Positions 31,586 to 44,060 of a stretch of 64,000 nt of DNA are shown here, piece after piece. A program made the translations under genes and the position numbers. The DNA is from Melanocharis versteri. Taxonomy: Eukaryota; Chordata; Aves; Passeriformes; Melanocharitidae. The notes beneath the pieces were generated by a model. The model was not told where the DNA came from. It saw only the letters and a program-made list of their open reading frames with translations, and did no database searches. Position 1 is the stretch's first letter; every line of letters starts with the position of its first letter. The stretch is taken from NCBI GenBank assembly GCA_013397845.1, contig VZTG01010069.1:306061-370060 (forward strand), written 5' to 3'.

Positions 31586-34500
31586 GTGAGCAGCGCCCTC
31601 GGGACCGGCGCTCCCAGCTCTGGTGTTCCGGGAAGGATGCTTTGGGAATGGGCGGGTGCTCCCAAGGCAGAGGCTCCCACCAGAGGAGGGACGGAAGAGC
31701 CGCTACCAGCTGTGCTGGCCCCCACCGTGGCCCCAGGCCCTCCCCAGCACGCTCTGGCTGGGCCCGCTCCTCTGCACGCGTGTCCTCAGTGGCTGCTTTC
31801 ACTGACCCCCACAGCAGGAGCTGCCCCCCAGCACAGCCGTGCCCAGCCCGTGTCCCACGCTGGAGGAGACGGAGAATGCGGGCAGGGCTGCCTGCAGCAG
31901 ACAGCTCTGTGCCCCTCGCCTCACTGCTCTGGCAGTAAAATGCGCAAGTGGGGTCCATCCCACTGCAGGGCAGCACTGCGGGGTGCTGGGGTGTAGCAGC
32001 GAAGTCACCACAGGCTCCAAAGCACCGGCGTGGGGCTGCAGTGGCACTGAGCCCATTCCAGGCTTTAGGTGCTGGGAGCAGCCTCAGCCTGTGACCCACC
32101 ACTAGCTGAACACGGGCAGCACTGCACGAGAAAGGCCATAAATCCCAGAGCAGGAGCAGCTGGAGCATGGAGCAACTTTGCCTGTACAGGCAGTGGCACA
32201 TTATTTAAGGCTCCTCTTAAAACCTAATGTTAGGTTTAATAAGGGAGATAAAAACATGGCAGCAGCTTTCCCTCCTCTCAGGGCTTGGCGCTCCCAGCAG
32301 TGCTGGTGGGATGGTCTCAGGCTGGGCAGCATTCCCTTGGCACCAGCCCAGAGAACACCCAGTTTTGGGGACAGATGTGATCCCACTCCTGCTGGAGGAG
32401 AAGGCTGGTGTTATGAGGGCCACAGATGCAAAGTCTTTGGTCCCAAACATTAAGCCTTTGGCCCCAGATGGTTTCCAAAGGACTGTCTCCCCAAGATGGC
32501 AGGCTGATCTCTCTGGGGCCACCTCCCCACGTCCCCCAAGGCTGACCCTTCCCTGCTGGCACACAGCGTGTTCAGAGCCCACTCCCGCGTGTCAGACATG
32601 TACCATCTCATTAGCGCGTCTGTCCCCCAAAGTGAGAAGGGAGAGCGTGTGAGGCCTAATTGAATGTAACTAATTATTCACTCTGCAAATGCTCTGTTTA
32701 AATGGGATTGTGAGGGACAGAATTACTCATTCTGAAAAGGGGAGAGAAAGAGAGAAAGACAGAGATAAAACAAATAGAGGCGGATGCTGGAGCTGCAGCT
32801 TGCTCTCTCTCCCCAGAATACCAATTACCGGATGAAGTGATTGTATAAATCTTTACCGAGTGAACGGACTGTACTAGTCACTTACTCCTGTCCTCTTATT
32901 ACGAGGAAGCAATGAAAAATCATCCCACTCTCCAGTCCAGTTAAGGGTTCCCAGTTGCTGCCTTAGGCAATATCTCACCAGCTGGAGAGCTCGCCCTGGG
33001 GCTTTCTCAGGGTGGGGGTCCCACTGAGACAGGGCTGAGCACGTGGCAGGAGCCCACGCCCCTCCTGCACCCCCAGCCCTGGGGAGGAGCAGTGGCTGTG
33101 CATGCTCTGGGGAGGTGCAGGACTTCTGCCCCAGCAGGAGCCAAGCAATGCCATGCAGCACCCTGGAGCATGGGGAGGCATGGGCTGGTCAAGGGCCCCA
33201 GTGTCACACATGTGACAGGTCACCCAGGGACCCTGGTGCCTGGCTCAGTGGCACTCCAGGTCTTGAGCCCTCAAATTCCTTGTTCTTCCCTTCTGTGGGT
33301 CCAGCCCTGCCAAGCCCCTGGTCTCCTCCACTGACTCCTGCAGTGCTCACTGAAAAGGGAGAACATGGTGCTTCCCAGCCGCTTCCCATGCTGCAGTCAA
33401 TGTTTCTCACTCAGGGTGTCTGCTCCACTGGTTGCAGAAATGCACTTACTGCCAGTGACCTCCATCACTCTTGCCTGCCACGTCTTTTAATCCCAGATCC
33501 CTCCAAACACCCACATTTCTGTTGTCAGTATTGGTGTGGGATGGGAGAGGAGCTCCTGGCCATGCAGAGCAGGGAAAGCTGACAGTCCCCCTGCACCCTG
33601 CCATCAGTGGGGAGCACCCACACCCTGGGGTCCTGCTGCACGAGCTGGTGAGGACTCAGCCAGTCCCACACTCCCTGTGCAACCCCAGACCCCCCTCACC
33701 ACAAGGCATCCAGCACACCAGGGGCTGGTTTACAGGGACAAAGACCACCTGGTCTCCACATCCTGCAGCCAGAAACAGAGAGGCACCCTGGGGCCCTGCA
33801 GGTGCTATTCCAGAGAAACCACAGGAGTTGTGTGGTGGGTTCACAAGGAAACAAGGAAAACAAGCTAGGTGCAAGTCAGTGACGAGAGTGTAAAGCCTCC
33901 AGTCTGTCCTGCCTTGTCCTGGTTGGAGATTTGATTGTTACCAGCAGCGAGTTTCCATGCACTGGAGATGTGCGTGTGTGGGTGTGAGGGAGAGATAACA
34001 TCATCATCGTCATAACAAATGCAGTTGTGCAGCTCCATTCTCTGCTTATTGGCTTTCTTCTCTTTATCTATAAATAATTGCAGGGACACAATAGACTTTT
34101 AAGTCTGCCAAAGAGTTTGTCTCCCTCCAGCAACCGTATTGCTACAGTGCTGCCACCTTATCTGCTTGTAGAAAGATGAGGGTGGGAAAAATATTTACTG
34201 TCAGGGATATTTGTCATCTGCAAATTACCTCTGCCTACAGTTTGCAGTGGGGATGGGACTGACAGCGCCGATCTGTACTGTGGGAGTGTGAGCACAGGGG
34301 GTCTCCACGCTGCCCCAGACCCACCTGAGACTCATCCCATTAGCTGGTGGGGCAGGCAGCAGTGAGCCAGCAAATCCACCATATGTGCAAAGCCATGCCA
34401 CAGGGATGAGGGATACAGCTAATGATGCTGAACGAGGTGCCCAGCAAGTGGCTTGACACAGAGGATCACCTTGATGGGACTGGGACATTAGGCTCAGGGG

Positions 34501-36126
34501 TTTGCCAAGTTGCCAGCCCCTTCCCAAGCACAGGCCTGCACCCCCAGCACAGCAGCAGCCCCCAGCACAGCAGCCCCAGGCCTTGCTGTTCTCCTGCAAA
34601 GACCGAACGTGCTGGACACTCAACCACTCTCTCAGCACCCAATGTCCCTGCCAGCCCTGCTCTGCCTGCTGCTGCCAGCCCCACCAGGCTCACTCGCTGC
34701 TGGAATTCCTCACATTCTGAAGCCCAGAGGCCTTTGCACAGCACTTACCACTGCAGTATCCAAGAACCGATCTAATTGATGTGACACCAATTATTCCTGT
34801 ATCACTAAATGCAGAATTAATGCATCTGTGTGTACAAACCTCCTAGACCCTGACCATGAAATTATGACGTTGACATGAAAGGAGCCAGGGCCGGGAGCAC
34901 CATCTCTCAGCTGAGCCCCCATCATTGCAGCTCTGGCCAGCCCTGTTGGAACACCTTCCTGATGGCCACACGGACCACACAGGATCCCTGCGTCATCCAG
35001 CTGGCTGCATGGAGAGCTGGGGCTTGTGGCTCTTTGCAGACCAGGCTGCAGCCATGGTGGTCCCACGCAGCCATGCCAACCCAGGCAGCACCAGCCCACA
35101 AGTGACTGCTGGCAGAGCTGCCATGGCTATTGTGACAGCCAGCCCAGGGAGCTATGTGCTCCACAGGGCAGTGCAAAGCCATTTCTGGGCTGCTCAGCAC
35201 AGCCTATGCAGACTGCAAAGCTCTTGGCTTGGACATGGACTGGTGCTGGGAAAAGCCATTCATTGCACTTGAAATTTTACTGTGAAATTAGGCTTTGCCT
35301 GGACACGCAGGGCTTGGCACTAGCAGAAGTTTGTATTTTGTAAATTGCTTTCTACAATCAATTAAAGAAAAGAGATGGCTGTGGCCAGAGGTGGCACACG
35401 AGATGGCTCCAGGTTGGGACTGGCTCCAGATCCCTGCCATGCAGCCCCAGGAGCAATCCCAGCCCAAAGGGAGCAGCCTCAGAATGGGGAGGTAGTGGGA
35501 CTGGGCAGAGCCTCACCTGTTGGAGAAGGAGGTGGGCAGCTGTGAGGGGGGAGGACGGCCCCATCAGGGGCTGCTGTGCTGCCCCTGTGCCCACACTGAC
35601 CACTGGGGTGAAGGGCTTCTTGCCCTCCCACTGCTGGATGCCTGCTCCCCTCGGCACCCCACTTGTAGCCATGGTCACTGCCACACAGCCGAGCTTGGGA
35701 TTCACCAACCAGCACCAGAACTGTGTCCCACCACTGCTCCACATGCCCTTCTTGTGCCTCTGGCATATCCCACAGCAGGGCTTTGTGGGGCATGGCCAGG
35801 CGGTGTTCAGCACGTGGGAGCTGCCCCCAGGCCTTTGCACTGGGCCAGTCAGTGGCAGCTCAAGCTGGAGCTGTCCTGGAGATGAGCCCTGTCCCCTACC
35901 AGCCTCACCCCAGCACCAGCACCCCTGATACTGGCAGCACACCATGGTGCCAGCACTGCTCCATATGAAGCAGAGGGGTCCCATGTGAGCTGGGAGTGCA
36001 GTGAGGCACAGCCAACATGGCAAAGCTCTGGTACCCTTTCCCATCACATTTGGGCAGAGCATGGTGAGCACAGCGCGTGTCGGGCTGCTCGGATGGCGAA
36101 GGGCTTGCCCTGGTTCTGGTTTGCTC
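31586..36126. other. Intergenic, AT-rich islands in GC-rich DNA
   Basis: No gene or RNA is recognised. GC-rich sequence is broken by AT-rich islands at about 32655-32905, 33930-34235, 34765-34880 and 35260-35370, each holding TAATTA/TAATTG/CAATTA cores. Open frames here have no recognisable products and lie in high-GC stretches. Confidence 0.5.
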
Positions 36127-36316
36127 AATGTTTTCATTAAGGACCTGGATGATGGAATAGAGAAAGTGCTTATTAAATTTGCAGATGACACGAAGCTGGG
36201 AGGGACTACAAGTATCTTGGAGGACAGGATTAGAATTCAAAATGATCTTGACAAATTGGAGAAATGGACTGGAAAAAATAGGATGAAATTCAACAGGGAC
36301 AAGTGCAAGGCAGTAC
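36127..36316 (+). mobile_element. CR1 LINE fragment, reverse-transcriptase region
   Basis: Sixty-three codons read NVFIKDLDDGIEKVLIKFAD and on through DTKLGG, EDRIRIQNDLDKLEKW and MKFNRDKCKAV. These are the hallmark motifs of the CR1 (chicken repeat 1) ORF2 reverse transcriptase downstream of its catalytic core (FADDTKLGG). It is a short internal piece with no flanking LINE sequence that I recognise, so an old truncated relic; the local frame is still open over this stretch. Confidence 0.85.
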
Positions 36317-36392
36317 GGCGAGCAGGGGAACAATCAGCTGTGCAAACACAAGCAGGGCCGGCGGCGTGGAGCCCAGCCAGGCATGAGGCCGT

Positions 36393-36436
36393 GCAGGCAC
36401 GGGGCAGGCACGGGGCAGGCACGGGGCAGGCACGAG
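36393..36436. repeat. 11-bp tandem repeat, four copies
   Basis: GCAGGCACGGG occurs three times exactly and a fourth time with one change (GCAGGCACGAG), immediately downstream of the CR1 relic. Confidence 0.9.
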
Positions 36437-39400
36437 GCGTGGGCAGGCAGGAGGCACACTCTGCTCACTCTGAGCTGGGGGAGTAGGGCCATGAGGAGGC
36501 AGGAGGAATGGACGGAGTGGGAGAAACCTCTGTTGGCCTCAAGCACAGACTGACCCCTAGGATCTGTGCCATGGGCTCCCCCGTGGTCCCACACATCTCT
36601 CCCACCTGGCCAGGAGCTACAGTGAGATCCAGCGGCATCCCAGCCCCTGTACACTTCAGGTGCATGGCTGAGCAGAGGTTCCCTGCTGGGCTTCTCAATC
36701 CCCTGCCTTTGCCAGCTCAAAGCCAGGGCAGACACTGCCCTGCAATGCCCCAGGGAGATGCGCCTATGCCAGCTCCAAAAGATGCTCAGCCTTTCCTACA
36801 GAACCCCACCGAGTCAGACCCCCAGGCACCGGCACAGCCCAGCACCAGGGGCCAAACCACCACCACATGTGCAGGAAGCTTTGCTCCGAAGGCACTTCCC
36901 ATGCCTGGGGCTCAGCTGGAGGTCTGGCTGCAGCCCCCTACCCCACAGCACACACCCCTGCAGAGATCCCCGGGAGCCCTCCAGCCGCCTTCCCTTCGCT
37001 CTGGCAATTACAGCTCCAGCCAGCCCCCTCCGAGCCTGTGCAAACACCGAGGCTCATTTAAATAAATTAAGAAGACATAATAAATCAAAGGGAAATGAGG
37101 GGCTGTGCCTGGGGGCAGGGGAGTCACTCGAGTTTAATTACATTGGCAAGCCTCTCGCAGCAAAAGCACAGCAAGTCCCAGATGTGTCAAGCCCAGATGT
37201 GCAGGAATGTGCAGAGCTTGGTGGCAGGGCTGGCGGCACCACCCTGACGCCTGTGCCCAGCACAGCACCGGCACAGCACCGGCTCCAGTGAGTCGGGAAG
37301 TGAGGCACGTGCTGGCACAGGTGGGTCCTGGGCACTCGCCACTCCAGGGCACCTGTGCAGCAGTGCCCATGTGGGCAGATGGCAGCCTGGCAGTGCAGCA
37401 CTGGCAGCACCTAGAGCCACATGGGCCATGCTGGGGCAGCCTGCAAAGCCCCGACTGCCCCTTTCCCAGCCTCGTGCCCTTTGCTGTCCCTGTGGCCACC
37501 CAGAGCCACCAAGTCAGGCTGAGGCCCAGGGAGTACCGCAGGCACCATGACATCCCTCTGCCACACATGGGATTTACAGCCCGTCCCCCGTTGTTTAAGG
37601 ACTCTCGCTCACGGCTGCATCAGGGACTCCAAACAGAGCTTTGTGTAGAGGCGGCAAATTTATGAGACTGGCTCTGAATCCCCAGTCACATCAGGGGCCA
37701 ATTCGTCTTCCCAGGGCTGAGGATGAAATTAAATTATTGTAAAATAAATCTGTAAAAATGATGAAAAGACCATCACCCGTCGGCAAGGGCGGGGTGCCGA
37801 GAACCCACGCGTGGCCGTGACGGATGGGGCTCACCAGGTGATAAAGCACCTGGGACCTGGGAGCTCAGAGATTTCTGCTGTAATCTCACTAAAGAGATGT
37901 TGTTTACAGGAAAAAGGATATTTTGGGGAGGAAATTGCATTTCAAGGTTAAAGGAAAAAAATGGAGCAAGTCTCCCAGGGAGCCACTTACATGCGAGATG
38001 GTGGCAGACAGAGACAGGCGCGGGTGCCAGGGAGCAGCCGGGGTGGGATGCAGTGGGAGGCAGTGCCAGGCACACACATGTGCCAAGGGCCAGGTCCCCT
38101 GCCTGGCCTCACCATCAGTCCAGGCAGCCCAGAACTAGGCAGCGATTGCCCAGGCTCACAACAGGGCAGGCCAGAGGGGCTGGTGGGTCCAGGACAGTCT
38201 GAGGGGGCCGAGGGTCCCTGTGGGTGCTGCCAGCCCACGCTGATGGAGAAGCTGTTGCCACGCTGCTCCCCAGCCCTGGTGCCATCCTGTCCCACCACAG
38301 AGGTGCCTCATCCAGCTCAATAATGGAAAACGTTTGCTGCTCCCTGTGAGGAGCCCTGCAGGGGCCTGAGTGGCCTCCATCCGCTGCTTCAGGGCAAGGG
38401 GCACGTGCCCTGCACAGAGGGCTTGTAGCTTTCAAGTTTCAGTCTTATCCTACAAGATGGATGCTGGAGAGAGATTTTTTCCCAGTGATGAGTGGAAAAA
38501 ATAATGACTTCAGCTTACAGTGTGCTGGCTGGCCATTTAACAATAGGCCATTAGCATGGCTCAGCATGGGGAAGGGATTTATTTAGGGGACACAGTTGCA
38601 AAGACAAACCGGCACCAGGTGCTTAATAGTGTTTGAGAGGTATCGGAGTGTTGCAGTGCTCAGAAAATGCAGCTGTGGGAGTTCAGAGACTTTATCCTTC
38701 ATGTATGTGAAATCCCACAATACCAGCAGAGATTTCTCAACTCTGCCCCAAGTACAAAAGCAGCTCAGGGAAAGCAATGGCTCTGCAAGGGCAGCAGCTC
38801 CTACCACAGCCACCCTGGCTGCCCCAGCACTGCCAGGACTGGCTTCCGCTGGCACAGACCATACCTGTGTCCTCACACCCACCACAGGGCCACTTGCAAG
38901 GCCTGTTAGACCTTGGGACTCCCCTCTGTCCCTGGAAAATGCATCCCGAGTATGACACAGGGGAGAGACTTGTTCTGGAGTCCTGGGAAAGCCCAGTCCT
39001 CCCATCCCAGGCTGGGTTGGGCTCTGATATGAGCCTCCTTTGCTAATCTCCAATGCTTGTACCATTGCCCAGAGCAGCTCTGGAGCACCAGCAGGCTCTG
39101 CCTGAGCTCTCCCTGTGCCTTGGTGGCCTGGACAGGCACTGTCACCCACCAGAAGCCTCCTCACTCCTGCAAACACCATGGCTCAGCCACGGCTCCAACC
39201 CCTGTCCTGCCATCACCACCAGGGCAGCACAATGACCAACATGTCCCTGCCCATGAATGGGCACAGAGCTCTTGATAGCAGGGATGGATGCTGGGCAAAT
39301 CCCCTCATGCCTGTGAGTGCTGCCGCACAAGCACTCACTGCAAACCCTCCCAGTGCACCCCAGTACATCCCAGTGCATCCCATGTCCCAGCCGGGGGTCC

Positions 39401-40015
39401 CATGGCTGAGAGCCCTTGCGCTGCTGTAGTGGAGCCAGAGGAAGGGCCTTTGCTGGATCCAGAGCCTGCGTGGCCCCTTGCCTGCAGCCCCAGCAGCATG
39501 CGGGGCCCTGCCGTGTGCCGAGTGTGGTGAGGGGTCCCACGGCAGCAGGAGGGGCTGGGGGCAGGAGCTGGCGGCTGTCCCATGCAGGCGGCACGGCAGC
39601 AGTGTGCCGAGGTGGAAGTAAAGAGTTACTGAGCAAGCAGACGTTCAATAATTCATGGTCACTGAACTGCAACAGGAACAACGACAAATAATAATACAGG
39701 AAAATGGGGGAAAACCTGAAATCGTTAGGCCAATGGTTCAAGCATGAAGAGTGCGTGCTGAGGGAGAGGGGTGCAGTCACGCCATGCCTGGGTGCAGGGG
39801 TTGGTGCCAGCTGCACTGTGGCACTCCACCGTGGCCTGGCACCCCGGCCCAAGGGCTCCAGTGGTGCCATTGCCCCATGAGGGCTGTTCCGAGCATGTGC
39901 CCAGCCCAGGGGAGGCTGAGCAGTGCCACGTGCCAGCCCTCAGTGCCCTCCGAGCCTGGTCGGCATGCAGGGTGCTTCACATGTCCAAGAGGCAGGAAAG
40001 GCAGATCTGCTCTCC

Positions 40016-40029
40016 CTAATTATAATTAG
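40016..40029. promoter_or_regulatory. Palindromic homeodomain-type site
   Basis: CTAATTATAATTAG is a perfect 14-bp palindrome made of two inverted TAATTA cores, the layout bound by paired-class or LIM homeodomain dimers. A further TTTAATTAGA follows at about 40061. Binding is inferred from the motif only. Confidence 0.4.
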
Positions 40030-42020
40030 TGATGCTTGCCATGGGAGTTTGCAAACATGGTTTAATTAGAGCAGCCGGGCTCCCTCCACATGCTGCACCC
40101 TCCCTGGGGTCAAGGACAGAGTGGAGTGAGGGAAGCAGGAGCTGGGGAACGCTTGGCAGGGTTTGGCTGCTGGGCCCACACAAGATTCACCCCTTTTCTC
40201 TGCCCACAGCCATGGCCCAGGAGGCTGTCAGTGCTTAGTTTAGCTCAGCTTGTCTCAGCTGGCAGGGATCACCCCGTGTCCCTCCACACTCCCTCTCCCC
40301 AGGCTCCGGCACCACCAGGACTGCCTGCTGCTCCTGGGGACAGGGGGACACCTGTGCACAGTGACTCAGCCAGAGGCCAGCAGACACTGAGCTGGGAAAT
40401 TTAATCTACAGCTACAAGAAAGGGCTGTGGAGTCTCTGAATGCATGATCCTGCTGCTTCTGTCAAGAAGAAAAATAGGAAAGGGGTGTAGGGAATTAGAC
40501 AAAGGCCATGAAGCAGAGAGGGAGGGTTGGGTGAATTTGGGAAGAACAGGCAGTGGCTGCTGCAGCCCCAGAATGGGCTGATGGCCAAAAGTCCTTGGTC
40601 CCCAAAGCCCTGCAGGACTGGGACCAGGATGGTGAGAGACATCAGTGAGTGCCAAGAAGGGATGGGTGTGAGGGAGAACAAGCCCCTGGCAGTCTGAACC
40701 TCTGCATGCACCCAAGACAAGCCCTGCCTAGGTTGTCCCATGACTGACCAGGTTATCTGGAGGGATGAATTTTGGATGAATTTGGGATGAATGAGAGCAT
40801 CCTGAGCTCAAGGACAGTCAGCTGTGGTGGCGGTGCAGCAGCAGGCAGCGTGTCCGTGCAGGCTGAGCCATGGACAGGACACCTGGAGTCGCAGCGTGAA
40901 AAGCAGTGACCTGGTCAGAGCTCCCTGCACGTCCCAGGCACGGCACTGGGGAACCGGGATGACTAATTGCCATTGTCACCACACCTAATTAGGAGGCTGG
41001 CCACAGCCAGCTGGAAACTGTAGGTGTTAATTCTTTCTGGCGGGGGTGGTGCCCCATCCAGAGGGACTCCTGCCACCCAGCCTGTCCAGAGCAGCTCCCA
41101 TCGGCCCTGCCACCGTGTTCCTGTCCTCACCCTGCTCTGCATGCGCCCCAGTATCCATCGGCGGGGCACATCCCGCCTGGACACCGGCCGGACACCCCTC
41201 CCCGGAGGCGCACCGAGGGGACACGGCTGGGGCGCTTTGCCGGGAGAGGCTGGAGCGGGTGCCCAGCTCCTGTCGCTCCGGGGGCAGGTGCGACGCTGCT
41301 CCCGCTGCCGTGAGGCCGCTGTGGCTGGGAGCGGAGCTCGGTGTCTGGGTGACAGGTTTACAAATCACCACTGCTGCGTGCAGAGGGAGCTTGGTTGCCT
41401 CGGCATTCATCCCCGCGCTAATTGCTGCCTCCCCGAGGAACCCGATCCATCTCGCTGTAATTGACAAAAGGCAATTAAAAGGCAGTTGTGAATAAAGGGG
41501 GACATCTCCGGAGGGCCTGGCAGGAAAGATTTAGGTGCTTTGCTCCCTGGTGCTTTGGAGACGTTCCAGTGGTGTGGCCGGCAGCGATGCTCGGGGTGGC
41601 CGTACCCGCTCCTGCCCTGCGCCCAGCCCGGAGGCACGGGCGCTCTGCCCGGCTCCCAGACCAGCCCTTTGCTCGCCTGCATCTCCCCCTGCACTGCCAG
41701 CTGCAGGACCATCCTCTTGCCCCATGGTTGATCACCAGACAGACCTGGAGACGCAGCCGGCTGCAGGCTCCCTGCACACCTTCCCGGGGGCAGGAGCAGG
41801 AGGGTGCTGAATCCGCGTGGGGCCAAAACCAGCACCCTGCAGAGAGGGTGCTCATGCCCCTGGAACTGGGAGAGCCCCAGCATCTTCCCCTGCTGGGAAC
41901 TGTGTGTTCGTGGGGAGTGGAGGGCAAAACCACACCACGGGAGTGCCCTGGGAGCGCCCTGGCCCTGCTGCCTGCGCTGCCACCGAGCGCGGCCTTGCAG
42001 GAGACAAAGGGCAATCAGCA

Positions 42021-42056
42021 GCGAGTGGCACAGAGAGTGGCACAGCGAGTGGCACG
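42021..42056. repeat. 12-bp tandem repeat, three copies
   Basis: Units GCGAGTGGCACA, GAGAGTGGCACA and GCGAGTGGCACG lie head to tail. Confidence 0.85.
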
Positions 42057-44060
42057 GAGCTGGGCGTGAAGAGCAGCTGATTGAGGAAGAGATGCGTCAG
42101 CTGCCTCTTGTGCACAGCAATCTCCTGATTGTGGAGAGCAGCAGGTGCGAGTGCTGCCAGCTCACCTGCAGAGAGGAGCTCTTCCTGCCGAGGTGGAGGG
42201 GAGGACAGCGGGGAGGGCAGGGGGGATGTGAGAGGGAGCGTGCCCTGTGTCCCTGCAGGTATTTCTCTGCCCCAGCCTGGCAGGGACAGTCTCCCTGAGG
42301 AGCAGGGCCCAGGGCCCAGGCAGCCCCATGGGCAGCAGCAGGCAGGGGCACTGTGCTGCGGTCTCCAGCTTTGGGGCAGAGCCTGTCAGCAGGGCAAGCT
42401 GTGCCCACCTTGAACAGTGCCAGCTGCTGGTACTGCCAGGAGCCAGCCTGTGGCATGGCAGAGCTACCTTTTTGCCTGCTGCTTGCTTGCGTCAGGGTTC
42501 AAGAGCTGCCCAGGGAGAGGCAAAAAGAGGCAAAATGCCTGGGGCAGAGCTGCATCCCCAGGAAGCCCCAGAATGTGGTTCAGGCAGTTCCAGCCCCTCC
42601 ACATGCCCCAGAATGTGCACCAGCACTGCCTGCATGATTCCTGTTGAGAGAATCCCACCTGCCTGTGGTCCATGGGGGGCAATGGGTCAGAGCTGCCCTG
42701 TCCCAGGGGTGGCTGCCATGGGGGTTTGGTGGGGCTGCCATTTCCAGAGGTGGCAGATGGCAGGATTTGCTGATGCTGGGATGTTCTTCGCCATCTGTTG
42801 GGTCTAATTGACTTCCCGCAGAAGTTCTTAAAAAAAATTAAACCAGTTGCAAGAAGAAAATTGTTAATTAAAAGGCCTTTTGATTAGATAGACAAATATT
42901 TACCAATTATGACTGACCCCGGCCACTCTATTTTTTGTTTGCAAACTCCCCAATCAGCAGTTATCTCAGCAATTACGCCTGTGCCAGCGATTCCCTCGTG
43001 TAATGCCTCCCCCGGGGGGGGGTCCCTGCAGTGGTGGGGAGGCCAATGGGAGGTGGGGGCCCAGTACTCCCGAGCGAGGGGTGAGCTGCCCACTGTGCCC
43101 CAGGCATGGCCACGCACCACCCCGCCCACCCCCCGCTGGTGTTACAGGTGCCCCGTTGTGGCCATGGTGGTTTTTGGTGGCAGCATCCTCTCCTGGGTCT
43201 GGTGCCCGTCCCCAGGCAGGCAATTTAGGCTCATGCCACACCATAAGCTGAGGGGACACGACTCCCGGCAGAAAAGCTGTTTGTGCTTCTGGGGGAGACT
43301 GAGCACACAGCAGGGCTTCTGGCTGGCTGACCCCAGTGCCTTGGGACAGGGACACCCTGTGCCCAGAGGCTGCAGGACAGGGAACCTGTGTCTGTCCCTG
43401 TGTCTGCCTATCTCATGCCAATGACTCCTGGGCAAATCCCACTGCCCATGGAGGGGCCAGGCCAATGTGGCCACAGCCTGTGGCACACCAGTCCCCCTCT
43501 CTGCAGAGGGCACCAGTGCAGCCACTCTGCACCAAGGGATGTGCTGGGAGGGAGTCTCGAGGTGCAGCACCAGCTGCACACTCCCAGGGCGGGACGTGGG
43601 TTTTAATGTGGTACAAAATTGATGGATGATTCTGAGCAAGCGAATGTTCAGTGTAAATTACCCATGTTAGGCCCCAATCCGTGGCTAATTCATTAGACAC
43701 ACGTTTCTACACAAAAATAAAAAGCCTTCTGCATGCATTGTTCACCAAATGCTCTGAAGAAAAGATGTGGGGAGGCGAGGTATTCTCTTGACCCACTCTT
43801 GAGGTTAAATCCTAATTCCCAGCCTCTCTGCTCCTGCTGCCAGGAGCGGGAACAGCTCCAGCTCAGCCTTCCAGGGAAGTGCTGCCAGCGCCTGCCTGCC
43901 CCAGAGCCTGCTCAGCCGTGGGGCTCAGCATCCCTCGAAGCATGGAGGTGATGGAGATGAGTGCACAGCATGGCACTGAGAGCACTGGCTGCCAGTGCTG
44001 CAGAGAGAACAAACCCTGGGCATCAGACCCGGCAGAGTGCCAGGATGGCTGTGAAGGCAC

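Larger units (their letters stand above)
36437..44060. other. Intergenic, gene-poor
   Basis: No exon is recognised. AT-rich islands lie at about 37055-37150, 37640-37775, 37860-37960, 38410-38720, 39615-39740, 39995-40080, 40955-41045, 41340-41500, 42800-42995 and 43590-43760. A CpG-dense patch lies at 41150-41340. A three-copy 12-bp repeat (GCGAGTGGCACA type) is at 42021-42056. Confidence 0.5.

Noticed and set aside
30971..31938. Long frames on both strands in the CpG island after CD40
   Set aside because: GC-driven, with no similarity and no splice-consistent structure.
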